Counted from the first letter of the stretch, positions 9,369 to 18,483 are shown. The stretch: DNA of 64,000 bases from Ilumatobacter fluminis (GCF_004364865.1 NZ_SOAU01000001.1:1612001-1676000); one strand, 5' to 3'. Program-made: numbers and translations. The notes: generated from the sequence alone by a model not told the origin.

Positions 9369-10139
9369 ATGACCTTCGACGACATCGGACCCCTGCACCT
9401 GCTCGTGGTCGGCTTCGGCCCCGACGCCGACTTCTCCGGCGAGGTGATCGACGAGCTCGACGAGCTCGCCGCTCGCGGCACGATCCGCGTGATCGACCTC
9501 CGCTTCCTGACCCGTCTCGACGAGGAGACGGTCGCCGACGTCGAGATCAGCGATCTCGGCGACGACGAGGCCGCCGAGTACGGCGCCATCATCGACCGCC
9601 TCCGCGAGCTCGCCGACCGCGAGCCGACCGGTTCGCCGATGGGCATCGGCGGTGCCGAGATCGAACGGGTGGCGGACGAGCTCGCGGTCGGCGAGTCGAT
9701 CGGCATCTTGCTGTTCGAGCACGCCTGGGCCACCGAACTCAAAGCGGCATTGCGGGCCACCGGCGGCACCCTGATCACCCAGGGTCTACTCACGCCCGAG
9801 GCCGCCTTCATGGTCGGCGCCGAGGTGACCGCGGCGGCAGAGGCGGAGGCGGCGATCGAGCTCGCCGACGCGATTGCCGGTGCCGCCATGCTCGACGCGG
9901 CGATCGCCGTCGCCGAGGCCGAGGCCATCGAGCAGGCAGCGGCAGTCGAAGCCGTGCGTGCCCTGATCGCCGCAGGCATCATCATCGACACGGCAGCCGC
10001 GGCAGCGCTCGAAGCGCTCGTCGACGCCGAGCTGGTGCAGGAAGCCGCGATCGAAGCGGCGAACGACGCGGTGACGGCTGCCGAAGCCGAGGTCGAGCAG
10101 GCCCTCGAAGAGCTCGCCGCGGCTGCCGGCGACGAGTGA
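9369..10139 (+). CDS. DUF6325/DUF1269-like protein with long Ala/Glu-rich helix
   Basis: 256 aa. The N-terminal half (1-150) resembles the DUF1269/DUF6325 ferredoxin-like domain: 'DIGPLHLLVVGFG', 'ELDELAARGTIRVIDLRFLTR', 'IGILLFEHAWATELKAALRATGGTLI'. Residues ~150-256 are almost entirely Ala, Glu, Ile, Val and Asp, predicted to be one long amphipathic helix or coiled coil with repeated 'AEAE' steps. Function is unknown. An SD-like GAGAGGAA precedes the ATG. It is likely co-transcribed with the LURP-one protein. Confidence 0.7.
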   Translation: MTFDDIGPLHLLVVGFGPDADFSGEVIDELDELAARGTIRVIDLRFLTRLDEETVADVEISDLGDDEAAEYGAIIDRLRELADREPTGSPMGIGGAEIERVADELAVGESIGILLFEHAWATELKAALRATGGTLITQGLLTPEAAFMVGAEVTAAAEAEAAIELADAIAGAAMLDAAIAVAEAEAIEQAAAVEAVRALIAAGIIIDTAAAAALEALVDAELVQEAAIEAANDAVTAAEAEVEQALEELAAAAGDE

Positions 10140-10225
10140 CTCGGCGTGCGGCCGTGGACGCCCGCCCGGTCGCCGGGTGGGATGATGAGCCGCATGGGCC
10201 GACGTGACACATCGACGGTGTCCGG

Positions 10226-12082
10226 GTGAGCGACGACGGCTCGCCCGGTCTCCGGCAACGACTCCGCTACCGCTTCGACAACCTGCTGGCGCGCGGCACG
10301 TGGGCCGTGCTGCTCTGGCTCGGCGTCGTCACGTTCCTGACCGTCCTGCTCGGCGGGTTGCTCCTCGCCGTGTTCGGGGTCTCGTACACGAGCGACGAGG
10401 ACTCGTCGTGGCTCGAAGACCTGTGGCAGACCCTGATGCGGGTCATCGATCCCGGCACGATGGTGGGCGACGTCGGATGGGGGCGGCGCATCCTGGCGCT
10501 CGCCGTCACCATCTTCGGCATCCTGGTCGCCGGCACCTTGATCGGTGTGATCGCCGCCGGTGTCGAAGACCGAGTCGACCGGATGCGCCGCGGCCGGTCG
10601 GTGGTGATCGAGCGCGACCACGTCGTCGTGCTCGGGTCGGCCGACCATCTGCCGTTCGTCATCCGCGAGCTCGTCCACGCCCCTGCGCCCGACCGGCCGC
10701 CCGTGATCGTCGTGCTGGCGGACGCCGATCCCGCCGACATCCATGCGGCACGCCGCGGCATCGTCGACGACCTGCAGGGCGTCCGCCTCGTGGTCCGCTC
10801 GGGTGATCCCACCCGCCCGAGCGATCTCGAACTCGTCCGGCTCGACGTCGCTCGCTCCGTGATCGTGCTCGGCGACGCAGCCGACCCGGTGCGGCCCGTG
10901 CGTACCGCGCTCGCGGTGGCGGCGACGGGCGGGGGAGTGCTCCCGGCGACAACGGTCGTCGAGGTCGACGACGCCGAGACGGCGACCCGCCTCGTCGAAT
11001 CGCTCGGCCATCGGGTGCAGCCCGTCGTGAGCCGTGATGCCGTCGCCCGCATCGCTGCGTTCGCGCTCCGTCAACCCGGGCTGATCGCCGTCGTCGACGA
11101 GTTGATCGACGCCCCGAAGGTCGGGATCCGGATCAGCGCACCCGGCGCAGCGGCCGGCCTCACGTTCGGGTCGCTCGTCGCCGGGCTGCAGACGTCACGT
11201 CCGCTCGGTCGCATCGCCGCCGACGGGGCGATCGAGCTGACACCGTCGTTCGACGCGACGCTGGGCGACGACGACCGCCTCGTGTCGGTCGGCGCGGACG
11301 ACGACCTCGGACGGAGCGACCGACCGGTATCGCCGTGGAGCGGGCACGATCCGGCTGTCGACACGATCGGCGACACCGCCCACGTGGTCGTGGCCGGATG
11401 GAGTCGGGTCGGCGCTCTGATGCTCACGGAGTGGATCAGCACCGCCGATCCGACGTCGACGCTGACCCTCATCGCTCCGGCCGACAGTGAGGCTGCTCGG
11501 TTCGCCGACCGACGCGCCGACGACCGAATCCGAGTCGTCGCCACGGCGGACGAGGCGGTCGATCGACTGGGCGACGGGTCGCTCGGGGTCGTCGTTTTAC
11601 TCGCCGGGGCGGGAGCCGGACCAGCCCCACGCTCGTCGGCCAACGACGTCGACACCGACACCCTCCTCACCGCCGGCGGTATTGCGCACCGTCTGGCCGC
11701 GCTGCCGGCACGGCCGCGTCTCGTCGTCGAGTTGCTCGACCCCGACAGCGCCGAACTAGCGAGCCTCACCGGCACCGACGACTTCGTCATCAGCGACGCG
11801 CTGGCCAGCAAGTTCGTCGTCCAGCTCGCGATCGAGCCGCTGCGCCGTGACGTGTTGCTCTCGCTCTACGACCGGACACGTCCCGATCTCGTGATCGTCG
11901 ACGGGGGAGCGCTCGGCTTGGCGGGCACGGTCACGATGGGAGCCGTCGTCGATCGGGCCTGCGAACACGGCATGCTCGCGATCGGCTGGCGCGACGGCTC
12001 GACCGGCGAACTCGTGCTCGCCCCGCCACTGTCGGCCTCGGTCGACTGGAGCGACTCGCACCGCCTCGTCGTCGTCCGCTGA
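10226..12082 (+). CDS. CASTOR/POLLUX-type ion channel
   Basis: 618 aa from GTG 10226. TM segments at about 24-53 and 87-112 flank a pore-like stretch 'RVIDPGTMVGDVGWGRRI'. It is followed by 'EDRVDRMRRGRSVVIERDHVVVLG', which leads into tandem RCK-like Rossmann domains (two halves, about 124-330 and 385-618). This order is that of plant CASTOR/POLLUX nuclear cation channels and their bacterial relatives. The protein would gate cation flow across the plasma membrane through a cytosolic RCK ring. Ion selectivity cannot be stated. A DUF1622 membrane gene follows 31 nt later. Confidence 0.8.
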   Translation: MSDDGSPGLRQRLRYRFDNLLARGTWAVLLWLGVVTFLTVLLGGLLLAVFGVSYTSDEDSSWLEDLWQTLMRVIDPGTMVGDVGWGRRILALAVTIFGILVAGTLIGVIAAGVEDRVDRMRRGRSVVIERDHVVVLGSADHLPFVIRELVHAPAPDRPPVIVVLADADPADIHAARRGIVDDLQGVRLVVRSGDPTRPSDLELVRLDVARSVIVLGDAADPVRPVRTALAVAATGGGVLPATTVVEVDDAETATRLVESLGHRVQPVVSRDAVARIAAFALRQPGLIAVVDELIDAPKVGIRISAPGAAAGLTFGSLVAGLQTSRPLGRIAADGAIELTPSFDATLGDDDRLVSVGADDDLGRSDRPVSPWSGHDPAVDTIGDTAHVVVAGWSRVGALMLTEWISTADPTSTLTLIAPADSEAARFADRRADDRIRVVATADEAVDRLGDGSLGVVVLLAGAGAGPAPRSSANDVDTDTLLTAGGIAHRLAALPARPRLVVELLDPDSAELASLTGTDDFVISDALASKFVVQLAIEPLRRDVLLSLYDRTRPDLVIVDGGALGLAGTVTMGAVVDRACEHGMLAIGWRDGSTGELVLAPPLSASVDWSDSHRLVVVR

Positions 12083-12113
12083 GCCACACCTCACGATCTA
12101 CGATGGCCGATCG

Positions 12114-12515
12114 ATGACGGGACCACCACTGCTCGCGCTCACGATCGGTGATTGGGCGATCGCCGAAGACGTCTCGGAGTGGATCGAAGCGGTCGCCATC
12201 GCGGTCATCGCGGTCGCCGTGGTGGTCGCCTTCGTGCAAGGCACCCGGACGATGTTCCGCTCGGGCGCGACCGCAGCCGTCGAGGTCGTGAAGCAGCACA
12301 TCGGCAGGGCATTGCTGCTCGGGCTCGACCTGCTGATCGCTGCCGACGTCATCCGCACGGTGACACTCGAGCCGACGCTCGAGAACGTGAGCGCGCTCGG
12401 CGTGCTCGTCCTCGTGAGAACCTTCCTTGCTTGGTCGCTGGTGGTCGAACTCGAAGGCCGCTGGCCGTGGCAGTCGAAGGCTCGCCCGGCGACCGAGCCC
12501 GGCAAAGTGTCCTGA
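12114..12515 (+). CDS. DUF1622 family membrane protein
   Basis: 133 aa. Three hydrophobic helices (about 25-43, 60-77 and 92-112) and the family signatures 'IEAVAIAVIAVAVVVAF', 'VVKQHIGRALLLGLDLLIAADVIRTV' and 'LVLVRTFLAWSLVVELEGRWPW' identify DUF1622. This is a widespread small integral membrane family of unknown role. It starts 31 nt after the channel gene in the same direction, so an association with it is possible. Confidence 0.85.
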   Translation: MTGPPLLALTIGDWAIAEDVSEWIEAVAIAVIAVAVVVAFVQGTRTMFRSGATAAVEVVKQHIGRALLLGLDLLIAADVIRTVTLEPTLENVSALGVLVLVRTFLAWSLVVELEGRWPWQSKARPATEPGKVS

Positions 12516-12601
12516 CGCGGCACGCCGCTGCGAGCACCACGCCCCGGCCCCAGTGAGGCGTTCCCGCGCACGGAAAGATGAATTCTTTTCTATCCATATT
12601 G

Positions 12602-12619
12602 ACTCAATTCAGATTGAGT
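12602..12619. promoter_or_regulatory. Probable ArsR operator
   Basis: Perfect inverted repeat ACTCAAT-TCAG-ATTGAGT immediately upstream of the ArsR-phosphatase fusion start (14 nt to ATG 12634). It is AT-rich in a GC-rich surrounding. A TTGACT hexamer (12599-12604), possibly a -35 box, overlaps the left arm. Position and symmetry fit autoregulation by the encoded ArsR domain; this is an inference from sequence. Confidence 0.7.
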
Positions 12620-12633
12620 GATTGCATGATGAT

Positions 12634-13278
12634 ATGGAGCCTCTCGAACAGCGGGCGGCGTTGTACGCCGCACTGGGTGAACCGGTGCGGTTGGCCATCG
12701 TCGACGAGCTCGCCACGACCGACCGGTCGCCCAAAGAACTCGCCGAGCAGTTCTCGCTCCCGACCAACCTGCTGGCGCACCATCTCGACGTGCTCGCCAA
12801 CGTCGGGTTGATCGAGCGCTTCGTGTCGTCGGGTGACCGGCGACGTCGCTACGTGCGCCTCGTGCGCGAACCGGTCGCCGAACTGGGCATCGCGACCGCA
12901 CGGTCGGCCGGAACCGTCTTGTTCGTCTGCAGCCACAACTCGGCTCGCTCGCAGCTCGCTGCGGCGATGTGGACCGCCCGCACCGGAGAGGCAGCATCGT
13001 CGGCCGGGACGCATCCCGCCGAACGGGTGCACCCGGGCGCCGTCGCCGCAGGACGGCGCGTCGGGCTCGACCTGAGCGCAGCCGTGCCTCGCCTCCTCAC
13101 CCCGACCGATACCGCCGATCGCATCGTGACCGTGTGCGACCGAGCCCACGAAGAACTCGTACCCGGTGCCGACTGGTGGCACTGGTCATTGCCCGACCCG
13201 GTCGACAGCGGCACCGACGCCGCGTTCGACGACGTGGTCGCCCAACTCGACGACCGCATCGGTGCGGTCGCCACCTGA
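12634..13278 (+). CDS. ArsR-type HTH fused to low-molecular-weight phosphatase/arsenate reductase domain
   Basis: 214 aa from ATG 12634; an in-frame TTG at 12622 is an alternative. Residues 1-85 are an ArsR winged helix ('LGEPVRLAIVDELATTDRSPKELAEQF', 'NLLAHHLDVLANVGLIERFVSSGDRRRRYV'). No Cys is present in this part, so classical As(III) ligands are absent from the HTH. Residues 92-214 are an LMW-PTPase/ArsC domain with the P-loop CxxxxxR: Cys99-Ser-His-Asn-Ser-Ala-Arg105. The fusion is a known actinobacterial arrangement, but the sensing mechanism is unclear. It sits 23 nt before the second arsenate-reductase gene, with an operator upstream. Confidence 0.85.
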   Translation: MEPLEQRAALYAALGEPVRLAIVDELATTDRSPKELAEQFSLPTNLLAHHLDVLANVGLIERFVSSGDRRRRYVRLVREPVAELGIATARSAGTVLFVCSHNSARSQLAAAMWTARTGEAASSAGTHPAERVHPGAVAAGRRVGLDLSAAVPRLLTPTDTADRIVTVCDRAHEELVPGADWWHWSLPDPVDSGTDAAFDDVVAQLDDRIGAVAT

Positions 13279-13301
13279 ACATCGACGAACAGGAGTCACC
13301 G

Positions 13302-13979
13302 ATGTCCACCCATGACCCAGCACCCGACAGCGAGCGGGCGCCCCTCGAGCTGACGACCGAACAGATCATGCTCATCCGACAAGCCGCCGAGCGCTTGCGC
13401 GGCGAGTTCGACGGCACCTTCAACGCCGAGACGATCGAGCGCTACATGCTGAACTCGCAGGAGCTCCTGCAGTCGAAGGCGAAGTTCGCCATGTGGTTGC
13501 CACTGCTCATCGAGCGGCTCACGCGCGACCGGCTGCGAGCCTTGGCTCGTCTCGAGGTCGGCACGCTCGGCAAGCCGGCGGTGCTGTTCCTGTGCGTGCA
13601 CAACGCCGGCCGATCCCAGATGGGCGCCGGCTGGCTGCGGCACCTCGTCGGCGATCGGGTCGACGTGTTCTCCGGCGGCACCGATCCGGGTGTCGAACTC
13701 AATCCTGCTGTCGTCGACGCCATGGCCGAGGTCGGGATCGACATCGGGTCGTACCTGCCCCAGCCCTGGACCGACGAGATCGCCCGGGCCGCCGATGTCA
13801 TCGTGTCGATGGGCTGCGGCGACGCCTGCCCGATCTACCCGGGCAAGCGCTACGAGGACTGGGATCTGCCCAGCCCGTCGAGCCAGTCGATCGACGAGGT
13901 GCGCGAGATCCGGGACGACATCCGCACCTGCGTCGAAGCGCTCATCGCCACCCTGGAACTCGACCGCATCGGGGCCTGA
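13302..13979 (+). CDS. Arsenate-mycothiol transferase-like ArsC with three-helix dimerisation domain
   Basis: 225 aa. The N-terminal ~85 residues are all helical ('EQIMLIRQAAERLRGEF', 'WLPLLIERLTRDRLRAL') and match the three-helix-bundle domain that precedes the catalytic part in Corynebacterium-type ArsC. The catalytic P-loop is Cys98-Val-His-Asn-Ala-Gly-Arg104. 'VIVSMGCGDACPIYPGKRYEDWDLP' follows, with the C-terminal acid. It is likely to reduce arsenate using mycothiol/mycoredoxin. An SD (AGGAG) precedes the ATG. No arsenite exporter is visible next to it. A strong hairpin terminator follows 5 nt after the stop. Confidence 0.85.
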   Translation: MSTHDPAPDSERAPLELTTEQIMLIRQAAERLRGEFDGTFNAETIERYMLNSQELLQSKAKFAMWLPLLIERLTRDRLRALARLEVGTLGKPAVLFLCVHNAGRSQMGAGWLRHLVGDRVDVFSGGTDPGVELNPAVVDAMAEVGIDIGSYLPQPWTDEIARAADVIVSMGCGDACPIYPGKRYEDWDLPSPSSQSIDEVREIRDDIRTCVEALIATLELDRIGA

Positions 13980-13984
13980 ACCCG

Positions 13985-14018
13985 ACGACGCCCCGCCTGG
14001 AACCAGGCGGGGCGTCGT
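13985..14018 (+). terminator. Rho-independent-like terminator after the ars genes
   Basis: Perfect 16-nt arms (13985-14000 and 14003-14018) built on ACGACGCCCCGCCTGG, closing on GGAACC. The hairpin is very GC-rich and followed by a GT-rich stretch rather than a T-run. It lies just past the ArsC stop. Confidence 0.85.
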
Positions 14019-14099
14019 GTGTCGTGGGCTTACGCGGCCGACCAGCGTCGGTGTTCACGTCCGCCCCGCTTCGGGGCTCCGTGAACGCCGACGATGAGG

Positions 14100-16928
14100 T
14101 CAGCGTGGGAAGTAGCCCATGACGTCGGCGACGAGGTGGGTGTCGCCTTGGAAGTTGTAGAGGTTCACGGTTCCGTCAGGACCGACCTTGACGATGGCCA
14201 AGTTCGGCGTGTCGGCGCCGGGCAGCAGGTTGAGGATGCTCGCCAGCGGTCGATCGGACCCGCCGGGCCACACGGTGACGTGGCTCGGCATCGTCGGCCG
14301 GTTGCCGGTGATGTTGAGCACCACCGAGCCGACGCCGTCCTCGGGCACTCCTTCGACGCCGGTGACGTCGAGGGTCAGCACCTCACCAGGACCGACCGTG
14401 CCCTCGGGGGCACCGATCCCTTCTCGGGTGTCGAGGACGCGGCCGGGGGTGAGGCCGGTGAAGTCGGTGTCCTCGGGGAAGTAGCCGAACACGTCGGCGA
14501 CCATGTCGGTCTCGCCCTGCAGGTTGTACAGGGAGATGTTGCCGTCGTCTCCGACCTTGACGACTGCCAGGTTCGACTGGATGAAGTCCGGTCGAACGTT
14601 CACGGCGCTGGCCGTCGGACGATCGCCGTCGCCGGGCCACGCAGTGATGTGGCTCGCCTCGGTCGCCGTCGCAGGCGTCAGATTGACCACCACGGAATCG
14701 ACACCGTCGGCGGGGATGCCCCCGACACCGGTGACGTCGAACTCCAGGGTCTCACCTGGACCGATCGCCTCGTCCGGCGCACCGGTACCGTCGCGAGTGT
14801 CGAGAACACGCGCGGGCTGCACGGCGGTCATCTGGGAGCCGGCCGGGAAGTACCCCATGACGTCGGCGACCAGTTCGACCTGTCCGTACTCGTTGTACAG
14901 CGACACCTCGCCGCTGCTTCCGACCTGCACGATCACGAGATTCGGCAGGTCGATGCCCGGAACCGGGTTGAGGTTGCTCGTGAAGGGCTGCTCCGCACCG
15001 GTCGGCCAGGCAGTCACGAACGTGGGCTCGGTCGCCTGGGTGGCGGTGACGTTCAACACGACGGCGTCGACGCCGACCGACGGAACGCCGCCTTCACCGG
15101 TGACCTTGATGTCGATCGTCTCTTCGGCACCGACCGGTGCCTGATCGGCACCGGTGCCGTCACGAGTGTCGAGCAGTCGGGTCGGGTTGAGCGCCGTGTA
15201 GGCGTTGTCGAGCGACACCGGTCCACACGCGGCGGGCACGGTGGCCTCGAGCGGCAGGTCCGGGTCGAGCGAACTGACGGCGTCACCGTCGTACGCTCCG
15301 CTCCCGTCGAAGTCGACGCCGTGCAGGACGACGGCGGCGTTGACGATGTTCTCGGCGACCTCGTCGGACACCGTGAACGTGCGGGTGTAGGTGTATTCAC
15401 CGTCATCGCCACCGACCGGGAAGCGGTCGACGGCCAATGCCGATGCCGGCGTGGTGTCGCCGGTCGTCGTGAGTGAGACCTGCACCGAGCCGTAGCTCGG
15501 GATGCCTTCGACGGTGTCGACGATGCCGTCCGAATTGTCGTCGTCGTCGATCGTCGGGCACACCGCCGTCATGGCCGGTGGACCGATGGGGATGTGGAGG
15601 TGCTGTGCATGGGGAAGGCCCGGGGCCACGCCATAAGCATTGATGTTGACCGTCACCTCGTTGCCCTCCAGATAGACGTCGGCATCGAACCAGGCGCCGG
15701 AGTCGTTGAGGGACATGCCCGTCGCCGAGGCGATGAACGACGTCGCGGTGATCTCACCACAAGCGACCGGCAGGGTCGCCTCCTGTGGGACCGATCCGTC
15801 GAGCGTGCTCGGCACGCCGTCGTACGAACCGCTGTCGTCCTGATCGATGCCGTGCACGACCACGACGCCGTTGGTGATCTGGTCGACGATCTCGTCGGTG
15901 GTCTCGATCGTGCGCACGTAGGTGTACGAACCGTCATCGGTCACCGGCATCCGATCGATCGCCAGCGCCGAGGCGGGTGATGTGTCGCCGCTCGTGGTGA
16001 GCGAGAGCTGAACCCCGCCGTACAAGGGCGCACCCTCGAGCGTCGTCAGCACGCCATCGGTGTCGTCGGGATCATCGCTCTGGGTCGGGCACACGCCTTG
16101 CGTGCCGAGCGGGATGTGAACGTGTTGAGCGTGGGGAAGATCTGCATCGACGCCGTCGACCTGCAGCGTGACGGTCACGTTGTTGCCGTCGAGCTGCACC
16201 ATCCCGTCGAGGGTCACGCCCGAGGAGTTGAGCTCGCTGGTGACGAGACCGGCCTCGTACTGCTGGGCGACGATCTCGCCGCACGCAACAGGCACGGTGG
16301 CCTCGAGCGGCACGCTCGGATCGAGCGAGCTCGGGGCGTCGCCGTCGTAGGCCCCGCTGTCGTCGAAGTCCTCTCCGTGCACCACGATGGCGCCGGCCGC
16401 GACTCGCTCGGCAATCTCGGGATCGACGGTGATCGTGCGGGTGTAGCTGTATGCGCCGTCGGCGTCGGCGACCGGGAATCGATCGAGCGCCAGGGCCGAC
16501 GATGCGGTCGCGTCGCCGGTCGTGGTCAGTGCCACGCGAACGCTGCCGTACGAGGGGATGCCCTCGACCGTCGTCACGACGCCATCGTTGTCGGCGTCGT
16601 CAGCCGGGGACGGGCACACGGCGGAGCCGGTGTCAGGGACGTGGATGTGCTGGGCATGTGCCAGACCCGGCGAGACGCCGGTGGCCTCGACCGAGACGGT
16701 GACGTCGTTGCCGTCGACGGTGATCGACGACTCGAACGACGCGCCGGTCTCGTTCAGCTGGCTCCCGGGTGAAGCGCCCCCGTTGTGGAACGCAGCGGCC
16801 GGCGCAGCGACGGCCAACCCCAGACCGGCTGCAGCGACTGCAGCCAAGCGACTTCGTCTTCCTCGCCGACCGGCTCGGTGATCACCGCCTCGCCGTTGTT
16901 CGTCGGACCCGAAGGCTCGTCGCAACAT
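14100..16928 (-). CDS. Large secreted protein: three CHRD-like repeats plus three C-terminal LDTR repeats
   Basis: 942 aa from ATG 16928, preceded by GAGGAGA. Arg-rich n-region, hydrophobic core (about 28-45) and Ala-x-Ala give a secretion signal. Residues ~48-584 hold three ~180-aa repeats with 'HAQHIHVP', a Cys, 'SYGSVRVALTTTGD', 'FPVxDxxGxYxYxRT' and 'HGxDxDxSGxYDG'; the His cluster and fold pattern recall CHRD domains. Residues ~585-942 hold three ~119-aa repeats, each starting 'RxLDTRDGTGA' and ending 'VADVMGYFP'. Likely an extracellular or surface protein, possibly metal-binding through the His/Asp motifs (inference). It is divergent from the winged-helix hydrolase gene, with 289 bp between starts and no obvious feature there. 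Confidence 0.8.
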   Translation of the reverse strand: MLRRAFGSDEQRRGGDHRAGRRGRRSRLAAVAAAGLGLAVAAPAAAFHNGGASPGSQLNETGASFESSITVDGNDVTVSVEATGVSPGLAHAQHIHVPDTGSAVCPSPADDADNDGVVTTVEGIPSYGSVRVALTTTGDATASSALALDRFPVADADGAYSYTRTITVDPEIAERVAAGAIVVHGEDFDDSGAYDGDAPSSLDPSVPLEATVPVACGEIVAQQYEAGLVTSELNSSGVTLDGMVQLDGNNVTVTLQVDGVDADLPHAQHVHIPLGTQGVCPTQSDDPDDTDGVLTTLEGAPLYGGVQLSLTTSGDTSPASALAIDRMPVTDDGSYTYVRTIETTDEIVDQITNGVVVVHGIDQDDSGSYDGVPSTLDGSVPQEATLPVACGEITATSFIASATGMSLNDSGAWFDADVYLEGNEVTVNINAYGVAPGLPHAQHLHIPIGPPAMTAVCPTIDDDDNSDGIVDTVEGIPSYGSVQVSLTTTGDTTPASALAVDRFPVGGDDGEYTYTRTFTVSDEVAENIVNAAVVLHGVDFDGSGAYDGDAVSSLDPDLPLEATVPAACGPVSLDNAYTALNPTRLLDTRDGTGADQAPVGAEETIDIKVTGEGGVPSVGVDAVVLNVTATQATEPTFVTAWPTGAEQPFTSNLNPVPGIDLPNLVIVQVGSSGEVSLYNEYGQVELVADVMGYFPAGSQMTAVQPARVLDTRDGTGAPDEAIGPGETLEFDVTGVGGIPADGVDSVVVNLTPATATEASHITAWPGDGDRPTASAVNVRPDFIQSNLAVVKVGDDGNISLYNLQGETDMVADVFGYFPEDTDFTGLTPGRVLDTREGIGAPEGTVGPGEVLTLDVTGVEGVPEDGVGSVVLNITGNRPTMPSHVTVWPGGSDRPLASILNLLPGADTPNLAIVKVGPDGTVNLYNFQGDTHLVADVMGYFPR

Positions 16929-17217
16929 ACTGAATCTCCTCTGTGGTAGGGAATCGTGGGCAGAAAGCCGAGTGGCTCCCCGACCCCGGAACGGTCGAAA
17001 CCGTGTGTCGCGGCCTACCCGACACCACCGATCTCAAACATCACGGGATGTCGGGGCTTCGAAGCGCAGCAGGTTTCGGATTGGTCGTTGCGACAGATTC
17101 GTCGCATCGTGCGACCGAGCGACGACGTCACCCCGTCGTCCGGTGGTCGTGGCCGCCGTTGTGACAGTTCACGGCACGTTCACGGATGCTGAGCTGTGCC
17201 GCCGGTATGGTCGCCGG

Positions 17218-18432
17218 ATGGGCGGTGAGGTCTATCGGTTCGACGACTGTGAGCTCCACACCTCGTCGTTCCAACTCCTTCGGGACGGTCAGCCCGTACA
17301 CGTCGAACCACGCGCGCTCGACGTGCTCCGGCACCTCATCGAGCACCGCGATCGGGTCGTGTCGAAGGAGGAGATCCTCGACCAGTGCTGGGGTGACACC
17401 TACGTCAGCGAGGCGGCGCTCACGACGGCGTTGCGGACGGCACGGATCGCCGTGGGTGATTCCGGCGCCGAGCAGCGCGTCATCCGGACGATCCAGCGTC
17501 GTGGGTACCGGTTCGTCGCGGCGGTCGAGGCACGGGTCGACGGGGGAGTCCGTCAGACGACCGTCGAACGGGTCGACGCCGCAGGTGCGAGCCAGTCGAT
17601 CCGCTACTGCACCGCTGCCGACGGTGCCCGGATCGCGTATGCGACCGTGGGCGACGGACCGCCGCTCCTGAAGGCGGCGAACTGGATGACGCACGTCGAC
17701 CTGGAGTGGTCGTCGCCGGTGTGGTCGCACTGGCTGCACGGCCTGGCCCGCGACCGACGTCTGATCCGCTACGACGAACGGGGCTGCGGGATGTCCGACT
17801 GGGACGTTCCGAGCTTCACGTTCGACGACTGGGTCGACGATCTCGAAACCGTCGTCGACGCAGTCGGCCTCGACCGGTTTCCACTGCTGGGTGTTTCCCA
17901 GGGTGGCGCCGTTGCGATCGCCTACGCCGTCCGGCATCCCGAGCGGGTGAGCCGCTTGATCTTGGCCGGTTCCTACGCCCGTGGACGTCAGGTGCGTGCC
18001 TCGAACGACCACGAGCGCGCCGAGGCTGCCCTCGATCTCGACCTCGCCCGGGTCGGCTGGGCTCGACAGGATCCGAGCTTTCTCCGCGTGTTCGCGACCC
18101 AGTTCCTGCCGGACGGCACGTCGGACGACTGGGCCGACTTCACCGACTTCCAGCGTCGGACCACGTCGCCGGAGAACGCGGTTCGCTTCCTCGAGGCATT
18201 CGCCCGGATCGATGTCTCCGACATCGCCGGATCCGTGTCGTGCCCGACCCTGGTGCTCCACGCTCGGGACGACGTCCGCGTGCCGGCGTCGCAGGCCAAG
18301 GAGCTCGCGGCCCTCATCCCGGACAGTCGGTTGGCGCTGCTCGACAGCAGCAACCACCTGCTCAGTGCCGACGAGCCGGCCTGGCCGGAGTTCCTGCGCT
18401 TCATCGACGACTTCCTCGCCGAGGGGGAGTGA
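17218..18432 (+). CDS. Winged-helix (OmpR/CadC-type) DNA-binding domain fused to alpha/beta hydrolase
   Basis: 404 aa from ATG 17218. Residues 1-100 are a Trans_reg_C winged helix ('LDVLRHLIEHRDRVVSKEEILDQCWGD', 'RTIQRRGYRFVAAV'). Residues ~125-404 are an alpha/beta hydrolase with nucleophile Ser in 'GVSQGG' (about 225-230), acid Asp in 'HARDDVRVP' and His in 'SSNHLL'. No receiver domain or TM segment is present. The hydrolase fold could sense or turn over a ligand controlling DNA binding (inference). Upstream sequence in the same frame is Arg-rich and was not accepted as coding. Confidence 0.82.
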   Translation: MGGEVYRFDDCELHTSSFQLLRDGQPVHVEPRALDVLRHLIEHRDRVVSKEEILDQCWGDTYVSEAALTTALRTARIAVGDSGAEQRVIRTIQRRGYRFVAAVEARVDGGVRQTTVERVDAAGASQSIRYCTAADGARIAYATVGDGPPLLKAANWMTHVDLEWSSPVWSHWLHGLARDRRLIRYDERGCGMSDWDVPSFTFDDWVDDLETVVDAVGLDRFPLLGVSQGGAVAIAYAVRHPERVSRLILAGSYARGRQVRASNDHERAEAALDLDLARVGWARQDPSFLRVFATQFLPDGTSDDWADFTDFQRRTTSPENAVRFLEAFARIDVSDIAGSVSCPTLVLHARDDVRVPASQAKELAALIPDSRLALLDSSNHLLSADEPAWPEFLRFIDDFLAEGE

Positions 18433-18483
18433 GGACGACCGACCCGGTCAACGGAACAGCCGTCCTCACTCGTCACTCGTCGC

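Noticed and set aside
8714-11074. 786-codon reverse-strand frame opposite the LURP-one, DUF6325 and ion-channel genes
   Set aside because: Low-complexity His/Arg/Ala composition and overlap with three coherent forward genes.
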